The notes below the pieces were generated by a model that had not been told where the DNA came from, ran no database searches, and worked only from the letters and a program-made list of their open reading frames with translations. The translations under genes and the position numbers were made by a program. From the NCBI RefSeq assembly GCF_004137085.1, contig NZ_QYBC01000003.1, forward strand, positions 234,217 through 298,216: DNA of 64,000 nt. The letters are read 5' to 3'. The stretch is from Lichenibacterium ramalinae (GTDB lineage Bacteria; Pseudomonadota; Alphaproteobacteria; Rhizobiales; Beijerinckiaceae). Numbering within the stretch: the first letter of the stretch is position 1; every line of letters begins with the position of its first letter. This document shows positions 34,670 to 43,987 of the stretch, piece after piece.

Positions 34670-36216
34670 GCGAACCCTCGGAGACCCGCATGATCCTGAT
34701 CCGCGGCGGCCGCGTCTACGACCCGGCGGGCGACACCGATCGTCCCGCCTTGCGCGATGTGGTGATCGAGGGCGACACGATCCTGTCGGTGTCGGCGCCC
34801 GACGAGGACGGGGACGCGAAGCGGCGCGTCGCCGCCATGGCGACGCAGGGCCGCGCCGAGGTGATCGACGCGCGCGACCGGCTCGTCGTGCCGGGCTTCG
34901 TCAATGCCCACTACCATTCCTACGACACCCTGGCGAAGGGACTGATCGAGGATGCGCCCTTCGACCTCTGGGCCTTGCAGACGCAGCCGGCCTTCTACGG
35001 GCGGCGGTCGCGCGAGGAACTGCGGCTCCGCACGCTGCTCGGCGCCATGGAATGCTTGAAGGCCGGCATCACCACCGTGCAGGACATGTGCACGCTGGTG
35101 CCGCAGGACGAGGATACGCTGGACGTCATCGCCGACGCCTATGCCGAGGTCGGCATCCGGGTGGTTTTCGCACTGGCGCTTCGCGACCTCGGCGACCTCG
35201 ACATCGCGCCTTTCCTGCCCGAGATCCACGACGAGGCGGTCCGCCGGGCCGTGACGGGTGCGCCGCGGGACGCCGCCGAGGACCTCGCCTTCGCCGAAAG
35301 TCAGATCCGCCGCCGGCCCGCCGCGGGCCTGTGGCACTGGGGCGTGAGCGCGTCCGGGCCGCAGCGCTCGTCGAACGCCTTGCTGGAGGGCGTGGCGACG
35401 CTGTCCGAACGGCATGGGCTGCCGATCTTCACCCACGTCTACGAGACGCGCGCCCAGGTCGCCAAGGCGCGCCGGGTCTACGGCCCGCAGGGTGGATCCA
35501 TGATCCGCCACATGGCGGAGGTGGGGATCCTGGGTCCCCGCACCACCATGGCCCACGGCGTGTGGATCGCGCCCGACGAGATCGCCGCCATCGCGGCATC
35601 GGGGGCGAGCCTGGCCCACAACCCCCTCAGCAACATGAAGCTGAAGAGCGGCGTCGCCCCCATCCGGGCGCTCCGGTCGGAGGGCGTGAATCTCGGGATC
35701 GGCTGCGACAACTGCTCCTGCGGCGACTGCCAGAACATGTTCCAGGGCATGAAGATGTTCTGCCTGCTCGCCGGCGTCGCCGATCCCGAACCGACCGGTG
35801 TCCACGCCGTGCATGCGCTCGAGGCCGCGACGCTGGGCGGGGCGCGGGCCGTCGGGCTCGGCGAGGCGCTCGGCGCGGTGGCCCCGGGACGCAAGGCCGA
35901 CCTCAGCCTCGTCGACCTTTCGGGCCTCGCCTTCACGCCCCTCAACAGTGCCGTGCGGCAGCTCGTGTTCAGCGAAACCGGCTCCGGGATCGACACCGTC
36001 CTGGTCGGCGGGCGCGTCGTGGTACGCGACCGCCGCCTGACCACCGTGGACGAGGCCGCGTTCCGCGCCGAGCTCGCCGACATCATGCCGGCCTTCCGGC
36101 GGGACTTCGACGGGCTGCGGCGGACAAGCGACGCCGCCGCGCCGGCGCTGCGCGAGGCCCTGCGCCGCCTCGATGAGGTCGATGTCGGCCTCGAACGACA
36201 CCTCGCCCGGCGCTGA
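34666..36216 (+). CDS. Metal-dependent amidohydrolase (COG0402) with a cysteine cluster near the catalytic Asp
   Basis: 516 aa. Metal motifs are PGFVNAHYHSYDTLAKG (about residue 77), FTHVYETRAQ (about 250), TMAHGVWIAPDEI (about 295) and the late Asp in IGCDNCSCGDCQNMFQ (about 346). That last segment has four cysteines where most relatives have Gly/Ala/Ser, so an extra metal or structural site is possible. The start overlaps the amidase stop (ATGA). It closes the first part of the operon; an 82-bp gap follows before the BMP importer. Confidence 0.85.
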   Translation: MSEPSETRMILIRGGRVYDPAGDTDRPALRDVVIEGDTILSVSAPDEDGDAKRRVAAMATQGRAEVIDARDRLVVPGFVNAHYHSYDTLAKGLIEDAPFDLWALQTQPAFYGRRSREELRLRTLLGAMECLKAGITTVQDMCTLVPQDEDTLDVIADAYAEVGIRVVFALALRDLGDLDIAPFLPEIHDEAVRRAVTGAPRDAAEDLAFAESQIRRRPAAGLWHWGVSASGPQRSSNALLEGVATLSERHGLPIFTHVYETRAQVAKARRVYGPQGGSMIRHMAEVGILGPRTTMAHGVWIAPDEIAAIAASGASLAHNPLSNMKLKSGVAPIRALRSEGVNLGIGCDNCSCGDCQNMFQGMKMFCLLAGVADPEPTGVHAVHALEAATLGGARAVGLGEALGAVAPGRKADLSLVDLSGLAFTPLNSAVRQLVFSETGSGIDTVLVGGRVVVRDRRLTTVDEAAFRAELADIMPAFRRDFDGLRRTSDAAAPALREALRRLDEVDVGLERHLARR

Positions 36217-36298
36217 CGGGCTTCCGCGCGGCACAGGCTGGCATGCCGATTGCTGCCCGTCGCGTCGTGGCGGCCCAGAAGCGCGAGAGAACATTATT

Positions 36299-37324
36299 AT
36301 GTATTCACCATGTCCTTCGACGGCGCGGAGCCTGATGATTGTGGCGGCATCGGCCTGCGCGCTCGCGGGCAATGCCGCGGCCGCCGATGCGCCCAAAGCC
36401 GCCATGCTGCTGCCCGGCAGCATCAACGACCAGAGCTGGAACGCGATCGGCTATTCGGGGCTGATGGCCATCAAGGCGCTCGGCTTCGACGTCGCCTACA
36501 CCGAGAACACGCCCGATTCCGACGACGCCACCGCCATGGAGGACTATGCCCAGCACGGCTATTCCGTCGTCCTCGGGCATTCCGGCCGCTTCCTGTCGGC
36601 GGCCCAGCGCGTCGGGCCCGACTACCCGAAGGTGCAATTCATCGTGGGCGGTGGCGCTGCGGGCCAGAGCCCCAACGTGGCGTCGATCGACTACGACAAT
36701 GCCGCCTTCGGTTGCCAGCTCGGCGTGCTGGCGGCGCGCATGTCGAAGAGCGGCAAGGTCGGCGGCGTCTACGGGCTCGAGGGCCTGCCCAACATCGTCG
36801 CCCAGGCGGGCGGGTTCCGCCTCTGCGCCAAGACCGCCAACCCGGCCATCCAGGTCACGATCGTCTACGTCAAGGACATGGAGGATGCCGCCGCCGCCAA
36901 GGAGGCCGCCCTCTCGCTCATCGCCGACGGCGCCGACGTGCTGACCGGCAAGCTCAACGCCGCCCAGAACGGCCTCGTGCAGGCCGCCAAGGACAAGGGC
37001 GTCTACGTCACGGGCCGCGATCCATCGAGCGTCGAGACCGCGCCCAAGGCGGTGCTCACCAACGTGCTGGAGTTCTGGGACCAGATGTACGCCAAGACGG
37101 CCGCGCAGGCGAAAGCCGGCCACCTCGTCTCGGGTTTCGTGCGCTACGGCTACAACACGGCGGACCAGACCGTGGGGGCGACGCTGGCCTACGACAAGGG
37201 CGCGAAGTTCAACCCCGTGGTTCCCGCCGCCGTGGCGGCCGAGGTCGACGGCATGGGCGCGAAGTTCGCCTCCGGCGCCCTCAAGATCGCGCCGACGCCG
37301 GACGACGCCAAGGGCGGCCGGTAA
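36299..37324 (+). CDS. BMP-family (PnrA/Med-like) ABC substrate-binding protein
   Basis: 341 aa with an N-terminal signal (SLMIVAASACALAGNAAAA). The mature part has the BMP-family opening KAAMLLPGSINDQSWNAIGY (about residue 32), GHSGRFLSAA (about 95), and the type-I fold. BMP proteins bind nucleosides or, in some members, purine bases and thiamine-like rings. This fits an island for N-heterocycles. GAGAGA lies about 8 bases upstream of the ATG. It is followed after 7 bp by its ATPase gene. Confidence 0.88.
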   Translation: MYSPCPSTARSLMIVAASACALAGNAAAADAPKAAMLLPGSINDQSWNAIGYSGLMAIKALGFDVAYTENTPDSDDATAMEDYAQHGYSVVLGHSGRFLSAAQRVGPDYPKVQFIVGGGAAGQSPNVASIDYDNAAFGCQLGVLAARMSKSGKVGGVYGLEGLPNIVAQAGGFRLCAKTANPAIQVTIVYVKDMEDAAAAKEAALSLIADGADVLTGKLNAAQNGLVQAAKDKGVYVTGRDPSSVETAPKAVLTNVLEFWDQMYAKTAAQAKAGHLVSGFVRYGYNTADQTVGATLAYDKGAKFNPVVPAAVAAEVDGMGAKFASGALKIAPTPDDAKGGR

Positions 37325-37331
37325 CGCCGCC

Positions 37332-38882
37332 GTGCACGAAGCCAGCCCCGCCGCTGCCCGGCCGACCCGCATCCTCGAGATGCGCGGCATCGCCAAGAGC
37401 TACGGCGCCGTGCGCGCCAATGCCGGCATCGACCTCGACGTCGAGGCCGGCCAGATCGTCGGCCTGCTCGGCGAAAACGGCTCGGGCAAGAGCACCCTCA
37501 TGAAGGTGCTGTTCGGCATGGTGAAGCCGGACGCGGGCGGCATCGTCTACAAGGGGCGGGAGCTGTCGGGTCACGACCCGAGGGCGGCGCTCGCGGCCGG
37601 CATCGGCATGATCCACCAGCATTTCATGCTGGTGGAGGCCATGACGGTGGCGGAAAACGTCATGCTGGGCTGGGATGCGGCCGGGCGCTGGCTGAAGCGC
37701 GGCGCCATGGCGACGGCGGTGCGGGACACCAGCGCCCGCTTCGGGCTCGACATCGACCCGGAGGCCCGGGTCGGCGACCTGTCGCTCGGCCGCCGGCAGC
37801 GCGTCGAGATCCTGAAGGCCCTGATGCGGGGCGTCGACCTGCTGATCCTCGACGAGCCGACCTCCAACCTCACGCCCGGCGAGGTCGCGGGCCTCTTCGG
37901 CGTCCTCCGCCAACTCAAGGCGCAGGGCAAGGGCGTGGTGCTGATCACCCACAAGCTGCACGAGATCCTCGAGATCACCGACGCCGTCGTCGTGCTGCGG
38001 GACGGGACGGTGAGCGGGCGCCGCCCGACCCGGGATGCGAGTGCCGGCGACCTTGCCCGCATGATGGTGGAGCGCGACGTCACGGCGGCGCTGCCCCGCA
38101 TCGCCACGGGGCGGGGCGGGGCGCCGCTGCTGTCCGTCGTCGGCCTCACGGTCGCGGGCTCCGCCGGGGACGCGCTGGACGATGTCTCCTTCGACCTCGC
38201 TCCGGGCGAAGTGCTGGCCGTGGCGGGGATCGACGGCAACGGGCAGTCCGCCCTCGTCGAGGCCGTCGCGGGCCTGCGCCGGCCGGAGGCCGGGAGCATC
38301 GCGCTGCTCGGACGGGACGTGACGGGGGCGAGCGTCGCCGCCCGGGTGCGGGCGGGTCTCGCCTATATCCCGGCCGATCGCGGCATGACGAGCCTCGTCC
38401 AAGGCATGAGCATCGCCGAGAACCTCGCCCTGCGCGACATCGGGCGTGCCCCCCACTCGCGCCTGTCCTGGCTCCGGCGGGGCGGCATGGACCAGGAGGC
38501 GCGCCGCCGCATCCGCGACTTCGCCATCCGCACCGCCGGGCCGGCCGCGGCGGCCCGCGACCTGTCCGGCGGCAACCAGCAGAAGATCGTCATCGCCCGG
38601 GAGATGGACCGCCGCCCCCGCGTGCTGGTGGCGTTCCAGGCGACCTGGGGCCTCGATCCCGGCGCGGCCCGCTTCGTCCAGGAGCAGGTCATGGCGATGC
38701 GCAACGCCGGCCATGCCGTGCTCTACGTGGCCTCCGAACTCGACGAAGTGCTGGCGCTCGGCGACCGCATCGGGGTGCTCTGTGGAGGCCGCATGGTGGC
38801 CATCGTGCCGCGGGAGGCCGTCGACCTGCGCGAGATCGGCCTGATGATGGCGGGACACCCCGGCGGTGAGGTGACGGCATGA
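37332..38882 (+). CDS. Nucleoside/base-type ABC transporter ATPase (two domains, BMP system)
   Basis: 516 aa with two ABC domains. The first has Walker A GENGSGKST (about residue 45), signature LSLGRRQRVEI and Walker B LLILDEPTSNL. The second has GIDGNGQSA in place of Walker A and LSGGNQQKIVIAREM, with VAFQATWGLD replacing Walker B, the degenerate pattern usual in this subfamily. The start is a GTG 7 bp after the binding-protein stop. The stop overlaps the first permease gene (ATGA). Confidence 0.9.
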   Translation: MHEASPAAARPTRILEMRGIAKSYGAVRANAGIDLDVEAGQIVGLLGENGSGKSTLMKVLFGMVKPDAGGIVYKGRELSGHDPRAALAAGIGMIHQHFMLVEAMTVAENVMLGWDAAGRWLKRGAMATAVRDTSARFGLDIDPEARVGDLSLGRRQRVEILKALMRGVDLLILDEPTSNLTPGEVAGLFGVLRQLKAQGKGVVLITHKLHEILEITDAVVVLRDGTVSGRRPTRDASAGDLARMMVERDVTAALPRIATGRGGAPLLSVVGLTVAGSAGDALDDVSFDLAPGEVLAVAGIDGNGQSALVEAVAGLRRPEAGSIALLGRDVTGASVAARVRAGLAYIPADRGMTSLVQGMSIAENLALRDIGRAPHSRLSWLRRGGMDQEARRRIRDFAIRTAGPAAAARDLSGGNQQKIVIAREMDRRPRVLVAFQATWGLDPGAARFVQEQVMAMRNAGHAVLYVASELDEVLALGDRIGVLCGGRMVAIVPREAVDLREIGLMMAGHPGGEVTA

Positions 38883-39934
38883 CGGATGCCACCCAGACCC
38901 CGCGCGCGCGCCTCGCCCTGCTGCGGCCCGGCTCCTGGCGCCCGCTCGCCGGCCTCGGCCTCGCCTTCGCGATCGCGGCGGCGCTCATCGCGATCGCGGG
39001 CGCCAATCCCCTCACGGCCTTCGGGGCGGCGCTGTCCGGTGCCTTCGGCTCGCCCGGCCAGGTCGCCACCGCCCTCACCAAGGCGACCCCCTACCTGCTC
39101 TGCTCGACCGGCGTGGCGCTCTGCTTCCGGGCGGGCGTCATCAACATCGGCGGCGAGGGGCAGATCGCGCTCGGCGGCCTCGCCGCCACCGCCGCAGCCC
39201 TTGCCTGGCCCATCGCCGACCCGTTCGCCGCCACGGCGGCGGCGCTCGCCGCCGGGGCGCTCGGGGGGCTCGCCTGGGCCGCCCTCGCGGCGGTGCTCCA
39301 TCTCACCCGGCGCGTCCACGAGGTGCTGATCACGCTGCTGATGAACTTCATCGCCCTGCTGATGGTGGGCGAAACCCTGCGCGAGGGCCTGGGGGAGGTC
39401 GGGGCGGGTTTTCCCCAGTCGCCGTTGCTGCCCCGCGCCGTGTGGCTGACGCGGCTCATGCCACCGACCAGCCTCAACGTCGGCGTTTTCATCGCCCTGG
39501 CGGTGGCGCTGCTCGCCGCCTTGCTGCTCTGGCGGACCACCTTCGGCTTCGCCATCCGGGCCACGGGCGCCAGCCGCCGTGCCGCCGCCTATGCGGGTTT
39601 CTCGGTGCCGGGCGTGGTCTTCGGCGTCATGTGCCTCGGCGGCGCGACGGCGGGCCTCGCCGGCGCCGTGCAGGTGATGGGCGTCCAGTACCGCCTGATC
39701 GAGGGCTATTCGACCGGCTTCGGCTTCATCTCGGTCGCCATCGCGCTGCTGGGCGGGCTCGACCCGCTGCTGCTGATCCCGGCGAGCGTCTTCTTCGGCT
39801 TCCTCGAGACCGGCATGGCGGCGATGCAGCGGCAGGTCGGGGTCCCGTCGGCGCTGGTCGGGGTCATCGAGGGGCTGGTGATGCTGACGGTGCTGGCCGG
39901 GACGGCCTCGGGCGCCCGCCAGGCGAGGGTGTGA
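38879..39934 (+). CDS. BMP-system ABC transporter permease 1
   Basis: 351 aa BPD_transp_2 permease with about nine hydrophobic segments. Landmarks are GVALCFRAGVINIGGEGQIALGG (from about residue 78; only the GVINIGGEGQ core is diagnostic) and RATGASRRAAAYAGFSV (about 222). It corresponds to the YufP/NupP side of nucleoside importers. It overlaps the ATPase gene by 4 bp. Confidence 0.9.
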   Translation: MTDATQTPRARLALLRPGSWRPLAGLGLAFAIAAALIAIAGANPLTAFGAALSGAFGSPGQVATALTKATPYLLCSTGVALCFRAGVINIGGEGQIALGGLAATAAALAWPIADPFAATAAALAAGALGGLAWAALAAVLHLTRRVHEVLITLLMNFIALLMVGETLREGLGEVGAGFPQSPLLPRAVWLTRLMPPTSLNVGVFIALAVALLAALLLWRTTFGFAIRATGASRRAAAYAGFSVPGVVFGVMCLGGATAGLAGAVQVMGVQYRLIEGYSTGFGFISVAIALLGGLDPLLLIPASVFFGFLETGMAAMQRQVGVPSALVGVIEGLVMLTVLAGTASGARQARV

Positions 39935-39936
39935 CG

Positions 39937-40866
39937 ATGGATTGGGCCCACCTCCTCGACCTGCTGGCAGCGACGATCCGCATCGCGACGCCCCTCGCCT
40001 TTGCCGCCATGGGCGGCATCCTCTCCGAACGGGCCGGCGTCTTCGCCGTCGGGCTCGAGGGCATGATGCTGTCGGGGGCCTGCGGGGCGGCGGTGGGTGC
40101 CGTGCTGCTCGGCCCCGCCGCCGGCATCCTCGGGGCGGCGCTCTGCGGCGGCGCCATGGGGGCGGTGATCGCCACCGTGACGGTGCGCCATGGCGCCGAC
40201 AACATGGTGACGGGCATCGCCGCCAACATCCTCGCCATCGGTCTGACGAACTTCCTGGTGCGGGTTCTGCTCGGCCACGGCGCCTCGCCCCGCATCCACA
40301 TCGACCTCCTCGGGCCGGTGCGGATCCCGCTGCTCGCCGACCTGCCCGGCCTGGGGCCGCTGCTCTTCGATCAGCCCTGGCTCACCTATATGGCGGCGCT
40401 GGTCCCGCTGCCCCTGACGCTGTTCCTCTCCCGCAGCCGCTGGGGGCTGACGCTGCGGGCGGCGGGCGAGAACCCGCTGGCGGTCTTCGCGGTCGGCGGC
40501 GACCCGCTGGCGATCCGCTTCCGCGCCGTCGTGGCCTGCGGAGCTGTCGCAGGGATCGGCGGCGCCGTCCTGGTGCTGGGGCAGGTCGGCACCTTCACCG
40601 ACAACATGACGGCCGGGCGCGGCTACCTCGCCCTCGCCGCCATCATCGTGGGCCGCTGGACGCCCTGGCCCACCATCGCGGCCTGCCTGCTCTTCGCCGC
40701 CGCCGACGCCCTGACCCTGCGCGTGCAGGTCTTCTCGCTGCCGGTCAGCTCCTACGTGGTGCAGATGCTGCCCTACGCCCTCGCCCTCGCCGTGCTGGTC
40801 GGCCTCGGCCACTCGGCCCGCCTCCCCGCCGCCGCCGGCACGACGTTCCGGCGCGGGGGCGGCTAG
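39937..40866 (+). CDS. BMP-system ABC transporter permease 2
   Basis: 309 aa BPD_transp_2 permease with the family opening ATPLAFAAMGGILSERAG (about residue 18), then VGLEGMMLSGA and LRAAGENPLAVFAVGGDPL (about 183). It corresponds to the YufQ/NupQ side. ATG 39937 has GAGGG 7 bases upstream; a GTG at 39931 overlapping the previous stop is the alternative. It ends the 12-kb + strand series, 33 bp from the convergent aminotransferase gene. Confidence 0.9.
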   Translation: MDWAHLLDLLAATIRIATPLAFAAMGGILSERAGVFAVGLEGMMLSGACGAAVGAVLLGPAAGILGAALCGGAMGAVIATVTVRHGADNMVTGIAANILAIGLTNFLVRVLLGHGASPRIHIDLLGPVRIPLLADLPGLGPLLFDQPWLTYMAALVPLPLTLFLSRSRWGLTLRAAGENPLAVFAVGGDPLAIRFRAVVACGAVAGIGGAVLVLGQVGTFTDNMTAGRGYLALAAIIVGRWTPWPTIAACLLFAAADALTLRVQVFSLPVSSYVVQMLPYALALAVLVGLGHSARLPAAAGTTFRRGGG

Positions 40867-40899
40867 ATGGGCGAGGTTCGGACCGGACGGCGGCCGGCG

Positions 40900-42084
40900 T
40901 CACCCCGGCACCGGCCCGCGGTTTCCGCCCAGCACCGCCATGGCGGCGTCGAGGCCGCCGGCCCCGATCGGGACGCCCGAAGCCCTGAGTCCCATCTCGA
41001 CGCCCGACAGCGTCGCCAGCACGGCGAGGTCGTTGAAGTCGCCGAGGTGGCCGATGCGGAACACCCGGTCGGCCAGGGGGCCGAGCCCGTTGCCGAGCGA
41101 CATGTCGGAGCGGGCCAGGACCTCGGCCCGCAGCGCGTCGGCGGAGTGTCCCTCGGGCATCCGCACCGCCGTCAGCGAGGCCGAGCAGGCGGACGGGACG
41201 CGGCACTGCAGGTCGAGGCTCCAGGCGGCGACGCAGGCCCGGGTCGCCGCCGCGGCTCGTGCGTGGCGGGCGAAGACGGCGTCGAGGCCCTCGTCGGCGA
41301 GGAGGTCCAGCGCGGCCTTGAGGCCCTGCAGGAGGTTGGTCGAGGGCGTGTAGGGGAAGAAGCCGTTGCGGTTCGCCGCCAGCATCTCGTCCCAGGCCCA
41401 GAAGGAGCGCGGGCTGCGCGACGTCTCGGAGGCGGCCAGCGCCCGGGGCGAGAGGGCGTTGAAGCTGAGGCCCGGCGGCAGCATCAGCCCCTTCTGCGAG
41501 CCTCCGACCGTGACGTCGACGCCCCACTCGTCGTGGCGATAGTCCATCGAGGCCAGGGACGAGATGGTGTCCACCAGCAGCAGCGCCGGGTGGCGGGCGG
41601 CGTCGATGGTGCGGCGCAGCGCAGCAATGTCCGACGCGACCCCGGTCGAGGTCTCGTTGTGGACGATGGCCACGGCCTTGATGCCGTGACGGCGATCGGC
41701 CGCCAGCGCCTCGGCGACGGCTTCCGCCCGCACGGGCGAGCGCCAGTCGCCCGGCAGGTTCTCGACGACGAAGCCGAGCCGCTCCGCCATGCGCCGCCAA
41801 AGCGAGGCGAACCAGCCCGTCTCGACCATCAGTACCCGGTCGCCGGGCGACAGCGTGTTGACCAGCGCGGCTTCCCAGGCGCCCGTGCCCGAGGCGGGGT
41901 AGATCACCACCGGGGACGCCGTCTTGAACACGGTCCGGATGCCGCCCAGCACGTCGAGCGCCAAGGCCCGGGAAGCGGGCCCGCGATGGTCGATGGTGGG
42001 GCGCGCGATGGCGTCCAGCACGGCCGCCGGCACGTTGGTGGGCCCCGGGATCTGAAGGGCGTGTCGCCCGGCCTGCCTGGTCAT
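40900..42084 (-). CDS. Class-V aminotransferase (serine/alanine/ureidoglycine-glyoxylate type)
   Basis: 394 aa PLP enzyme. It opens with LQIPGPTNVP (about residue 10). PLP-phosphate and ring contacts are in ASGTGAWEAAL (about 64) and NETSTGVASD (about 142). The Schiff-base Lys is in GGSQKGLMLPPG (about 195). The same fold covers serine-glyoxylate aminotransferase and (S)-ureidoglycine-glyoxylate transaminase (PucG). Beside allantoinase and ureidoglycolate lyase, the second role is attractive because it would connect ureidoglycine with glyoxylate; methylotroph-type serine-cycle use is the alternative. It is divergent from the GntR-barbiturase operon. Confidence 0.85.
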   Translation of the reverse strand: MTRQAGRHALQIPGPTNVPAAVLDAIARPTIDHRGPASRALALDVLGGIRTVFKTASPVVIYPASGTGAWEAALVNTLSPGDRVLMVETGWFASLWRRMAERLGFVVENLPGDWRSPVRAEAVAEALAADRRHGIKAVAIVHNETSTGVASDIAALRRTIDAARHPALLLVDTISSLASMDYRHDEWGVDVTVGGSQKGLMLPPGLSFNALSPRALAASETSRSPRSFWAWDEMLAANRNGFFPYTPSTNLLQGLKAALDLLADEGLDAVFARHARAAAATRACVAAWSLDLQCRVPSACSASLTAVRMPEGHSADALRAEVLARSDMSLGNGLGPLADRVFRIGHLGDFNDLAVLATLSGVEMGLRASGVPIGAGGLDAAMAVLGGNRGPVPG

Positions 42085-42119
42085 CCGTCGCGTTCTCCTC
42101 GCGCCGGCGGGCCGGCAGC

Positions 42120-42149
42120 TTGTGAGCAGATTGAATATTGTATTATAAA
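42120..42149 (+). promoter_or_regulatory. AT-rich promoter candidate for the GntR-barbiturase operon
   Basis: TTGTGA at 42120-42125 and TATAAA at 42144-42149 lie 18 bases apart, 33 bases upstream of the GTG start. The stretch (TTGAATATTGTATTATAAAG) is strikingly AT-rich for this DNA and also contains partial symmetry (TTGTAT/TATAA) that the regulator could bind. Confidence 0.35.
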
Positions 42150-42182
42150 GCGAGCCGCGACAAGCCGGTGGGAGGAGGGCGC

Positions 42183-42881
42183 GTGACGCGCATCGTGGCG
42201 GACCTGAACCTCAACCGGCGCTATATCCACGACGAGGTGGCGGACCGGCTGCGGGGTCTCATCCTGTCGGGCGAGCTTCCGCCGCGCTCCCGCGTCAACG
42301 AACTCGAACTCGCGGAGCGGTTCGGCATCTCGCGCACGCCCCTGCGCGAGGCCATCAAGATCCTGGCCACGGAAGGGTTGCTCGAGCTCCTGCCGAACCG
42401 GGGCGCCCGCGTGGCGGTGCTGTCGGCCGCCGAGATCGACGACATGCTGCTGGTGATCGGCGGGCTCGAGGCCATGGCAGCGGAACTCGCCTGCGCGCGC
42501 ATCACCGAGCCGGAAGTCGACGCCATCGCGGCGCACCATCGCGCCATGGTGGAGCATTGGCGGGCCGGCGAGGAATCGGCCTATTTCGCCCGCAACCGTG
42601 CCATCCACGAAGCCATCATGGAGGCGGGGCGCAACCCGGTGCTGGCGGGGCTTTACGCCAACCTGTCGGGCCGGATCGCCCGGGCGCGCTTCACCGCCCA
42701 CAAGACGCCCGCGCAATGGGCCAAAGCCGTCGACGAGCACGAGCGCATGCTGGATTTGCTGCGCCGTCGCCAGGGTCCGCGGCTCGCCCGGTTGATGCGG
42801 GCCCACCTGCGCGGCAAGACCCCGGTGATCGCCGCCGCCTTCGGGCCGGAAGCGGCGGCCGGCGGCTCGGAAGAGGAGTGA
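42183..42881 (+). CDS. GntR family regulator, FCD subfamily
   Basis: 232 aa: winged helix (about residues 15-78, FGISRTPLREAIKILATEG) and FCD domain (about 90-215, with RNRAIHEAIMEAG and DEHERMLDLL). The GTG at 42183 was chosen because GGAGGAGG lies 5 bases upstream; an ATG at 42138 lies inside the promoter-like AT patch. It leads the operon with the barbiturase gene 5 bp downstream, and is divergent from the aminotransferase gene. Confidence 0.88.
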   Translation: MTRIVADLNLNRRYIHDEVADRLRGLILSGELPPRSRVNELELAERFGISRTPLREAIKILATEGLLELLPNRGARVAVLSAAEIDDMLLVIGGLEAMAAELACARITEPEVDAIAAHHRAMVEHWRAGEESAYFARNRAIHEAIMEAGRNPVLAGLYANLSGRIARARFTAHKTPAQWAKAVDEHERMLDLLRRRQGPRLARLMRAHLRGKTPVIAAAFGPEAAAGGSEEE

Positions 42882-42886
42882 CCAGA

Positions 42887-43987
42887 ATGGGGATCGGTGT
42901 CCACAAGGTCGCCATGGCGGCGCCGAGCGACGTTTCGGAACTGGAGCGGCTGATCGCGGCAGGAGCGGTTGATCCCGCCACCATCGTGGCATTCATCGGC
43001 AAGACGGAGGGCAACGGTGGCGCCAACGATTTCACCCGCGGCTTCGCAACTCTGTCGTACCAGCTGATGCTGGCGCGCCATCTCGGCTGCACGCCCGAGG
43101 AGGTCACGCGGCGCATCGCCTTCGTGTGGTCCGGCGGCTGCGAGGGCGTCCTGTCGCCCCACGCCACGGTCTTCACGCGGGGACCCGACGGGGCCCCCGC
43201 CGGCTCCGGCAAGCGCCTCGCGCTCGGCATCGCCGGCACCCGCGCCTTCGCCCCGGAGGAGATCGGCACCATGGCGGTGGTGGAGGCCGTAGCCGAGGCG
43301 GTCGACCGCGCGCGCCGGGAGGCTGGCATCGCCGATCCGCGGGACGTCCATTACGTCCAGGTCAAGGGTCCGCTCCTCACCCCCGCCGGCTTGGCCGATG
43401 CGGACCGGCGGGGCGTCGCGCTCGTGACGCGGGACCCCAACGGCTCGAAGGCCTTCGCGCGCGGCTCGACCGCGCTCGGGGTCGCGCTCGGCCTCGGCGA
43501 GGTGCCGGCCTCGGCCGTGACCCAAGAGGCCATCGCGACCCGCATGGACCTCTTCTCCGCGGTCGCTTCGACGTCGGCGGGCGGAGAGCTGAAGGCCTGC
43601 GAGATCCTGCTCTTCGGCAATGCCGAGGGCGCGGGCGGCGAGTTCCAGATCGGCCATGCCGTGCTGGAGGACGCGATCGACGCCGGGGGCGTCCGGGCCG
43701 CCCTCGCCGACGCGGGCCTACCGGACGCGGGCGGCTCCCCCGACACGGGCCGGATCGCGGCGGTCTTCGCCAAGGCCGAGGCGAGTCCCTCGGGGATGAT
43801 CCGCGGCCGGCGCAATACCATGCTGTCGGACGCCGACATCAACTACGAGCGCCATGCCCGCGCGGCGCTCGGCGCCGTCATCGCCAGCATCACGGGCGAT
43901 CCGGCCATCTTCGTGTCCGGCGGCACCGAGCATCAGTGCGCGCCCGGCTCGGCCCCGATCGCCGCCATCGTGCGGGCCCGGTCGTGA
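42887..43987 (+). CDS. Ring-opening amidohydrolase, barbiturase/cyanuric acid hydrolase (AtzD) family
   Basis: 366 aa, close to the family norm of about 360. The three-repeat fold shows one Ser-containing loop per repeat: WSGGCEG (about residue 84), STSAGGELK (about 228) and VSGGTEHQCAPG (about 345). Lys residues that pair with them are in FIGKTEGNGG (about 41), VQVKGPLLT (about 160) and the third repeat. This family opens barbituric acid to ureidomalonate or cyanuric acid to carboxybiuret and is rare. The next gene encodes an amidase, which fits ureidomalonase or the AtzE step. Together with the FAD monooxygenase, oxidative pyrimidine breakdown is the simplest reading. Confidence 0.88.
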   Translation: MGIGVHKVAMAAPSDVSELERLIAAGAVDPATIVAFIGKTEGNGGANDFTRGFATLSYQLMLARHLGCTPEEVTRRIAFVWSGGCEGVLSPHATVFTRGPDGAPAGSGKRLALGIAGTRAFAPEEIGTMAVVEAVAEAVDRARREAGIADPRDVHYVQVKGPLLTPAGLADADRRGVALVTRDPNGSKAFARGSTALGVALGLGEVPASAVTQEAIATRMDLFSAVASTSAGGELKACEILLFGNAEGAGGEFQIGHAVLEDAIDAGGVRAALADAGLPDAGGSPDTGRIAAVFAKAEASPSGMIRGRRNTMLSDADINYERHARAALGAVIASITGDPAIFVSGGTEHQCAPGSAPIAAIVRARS

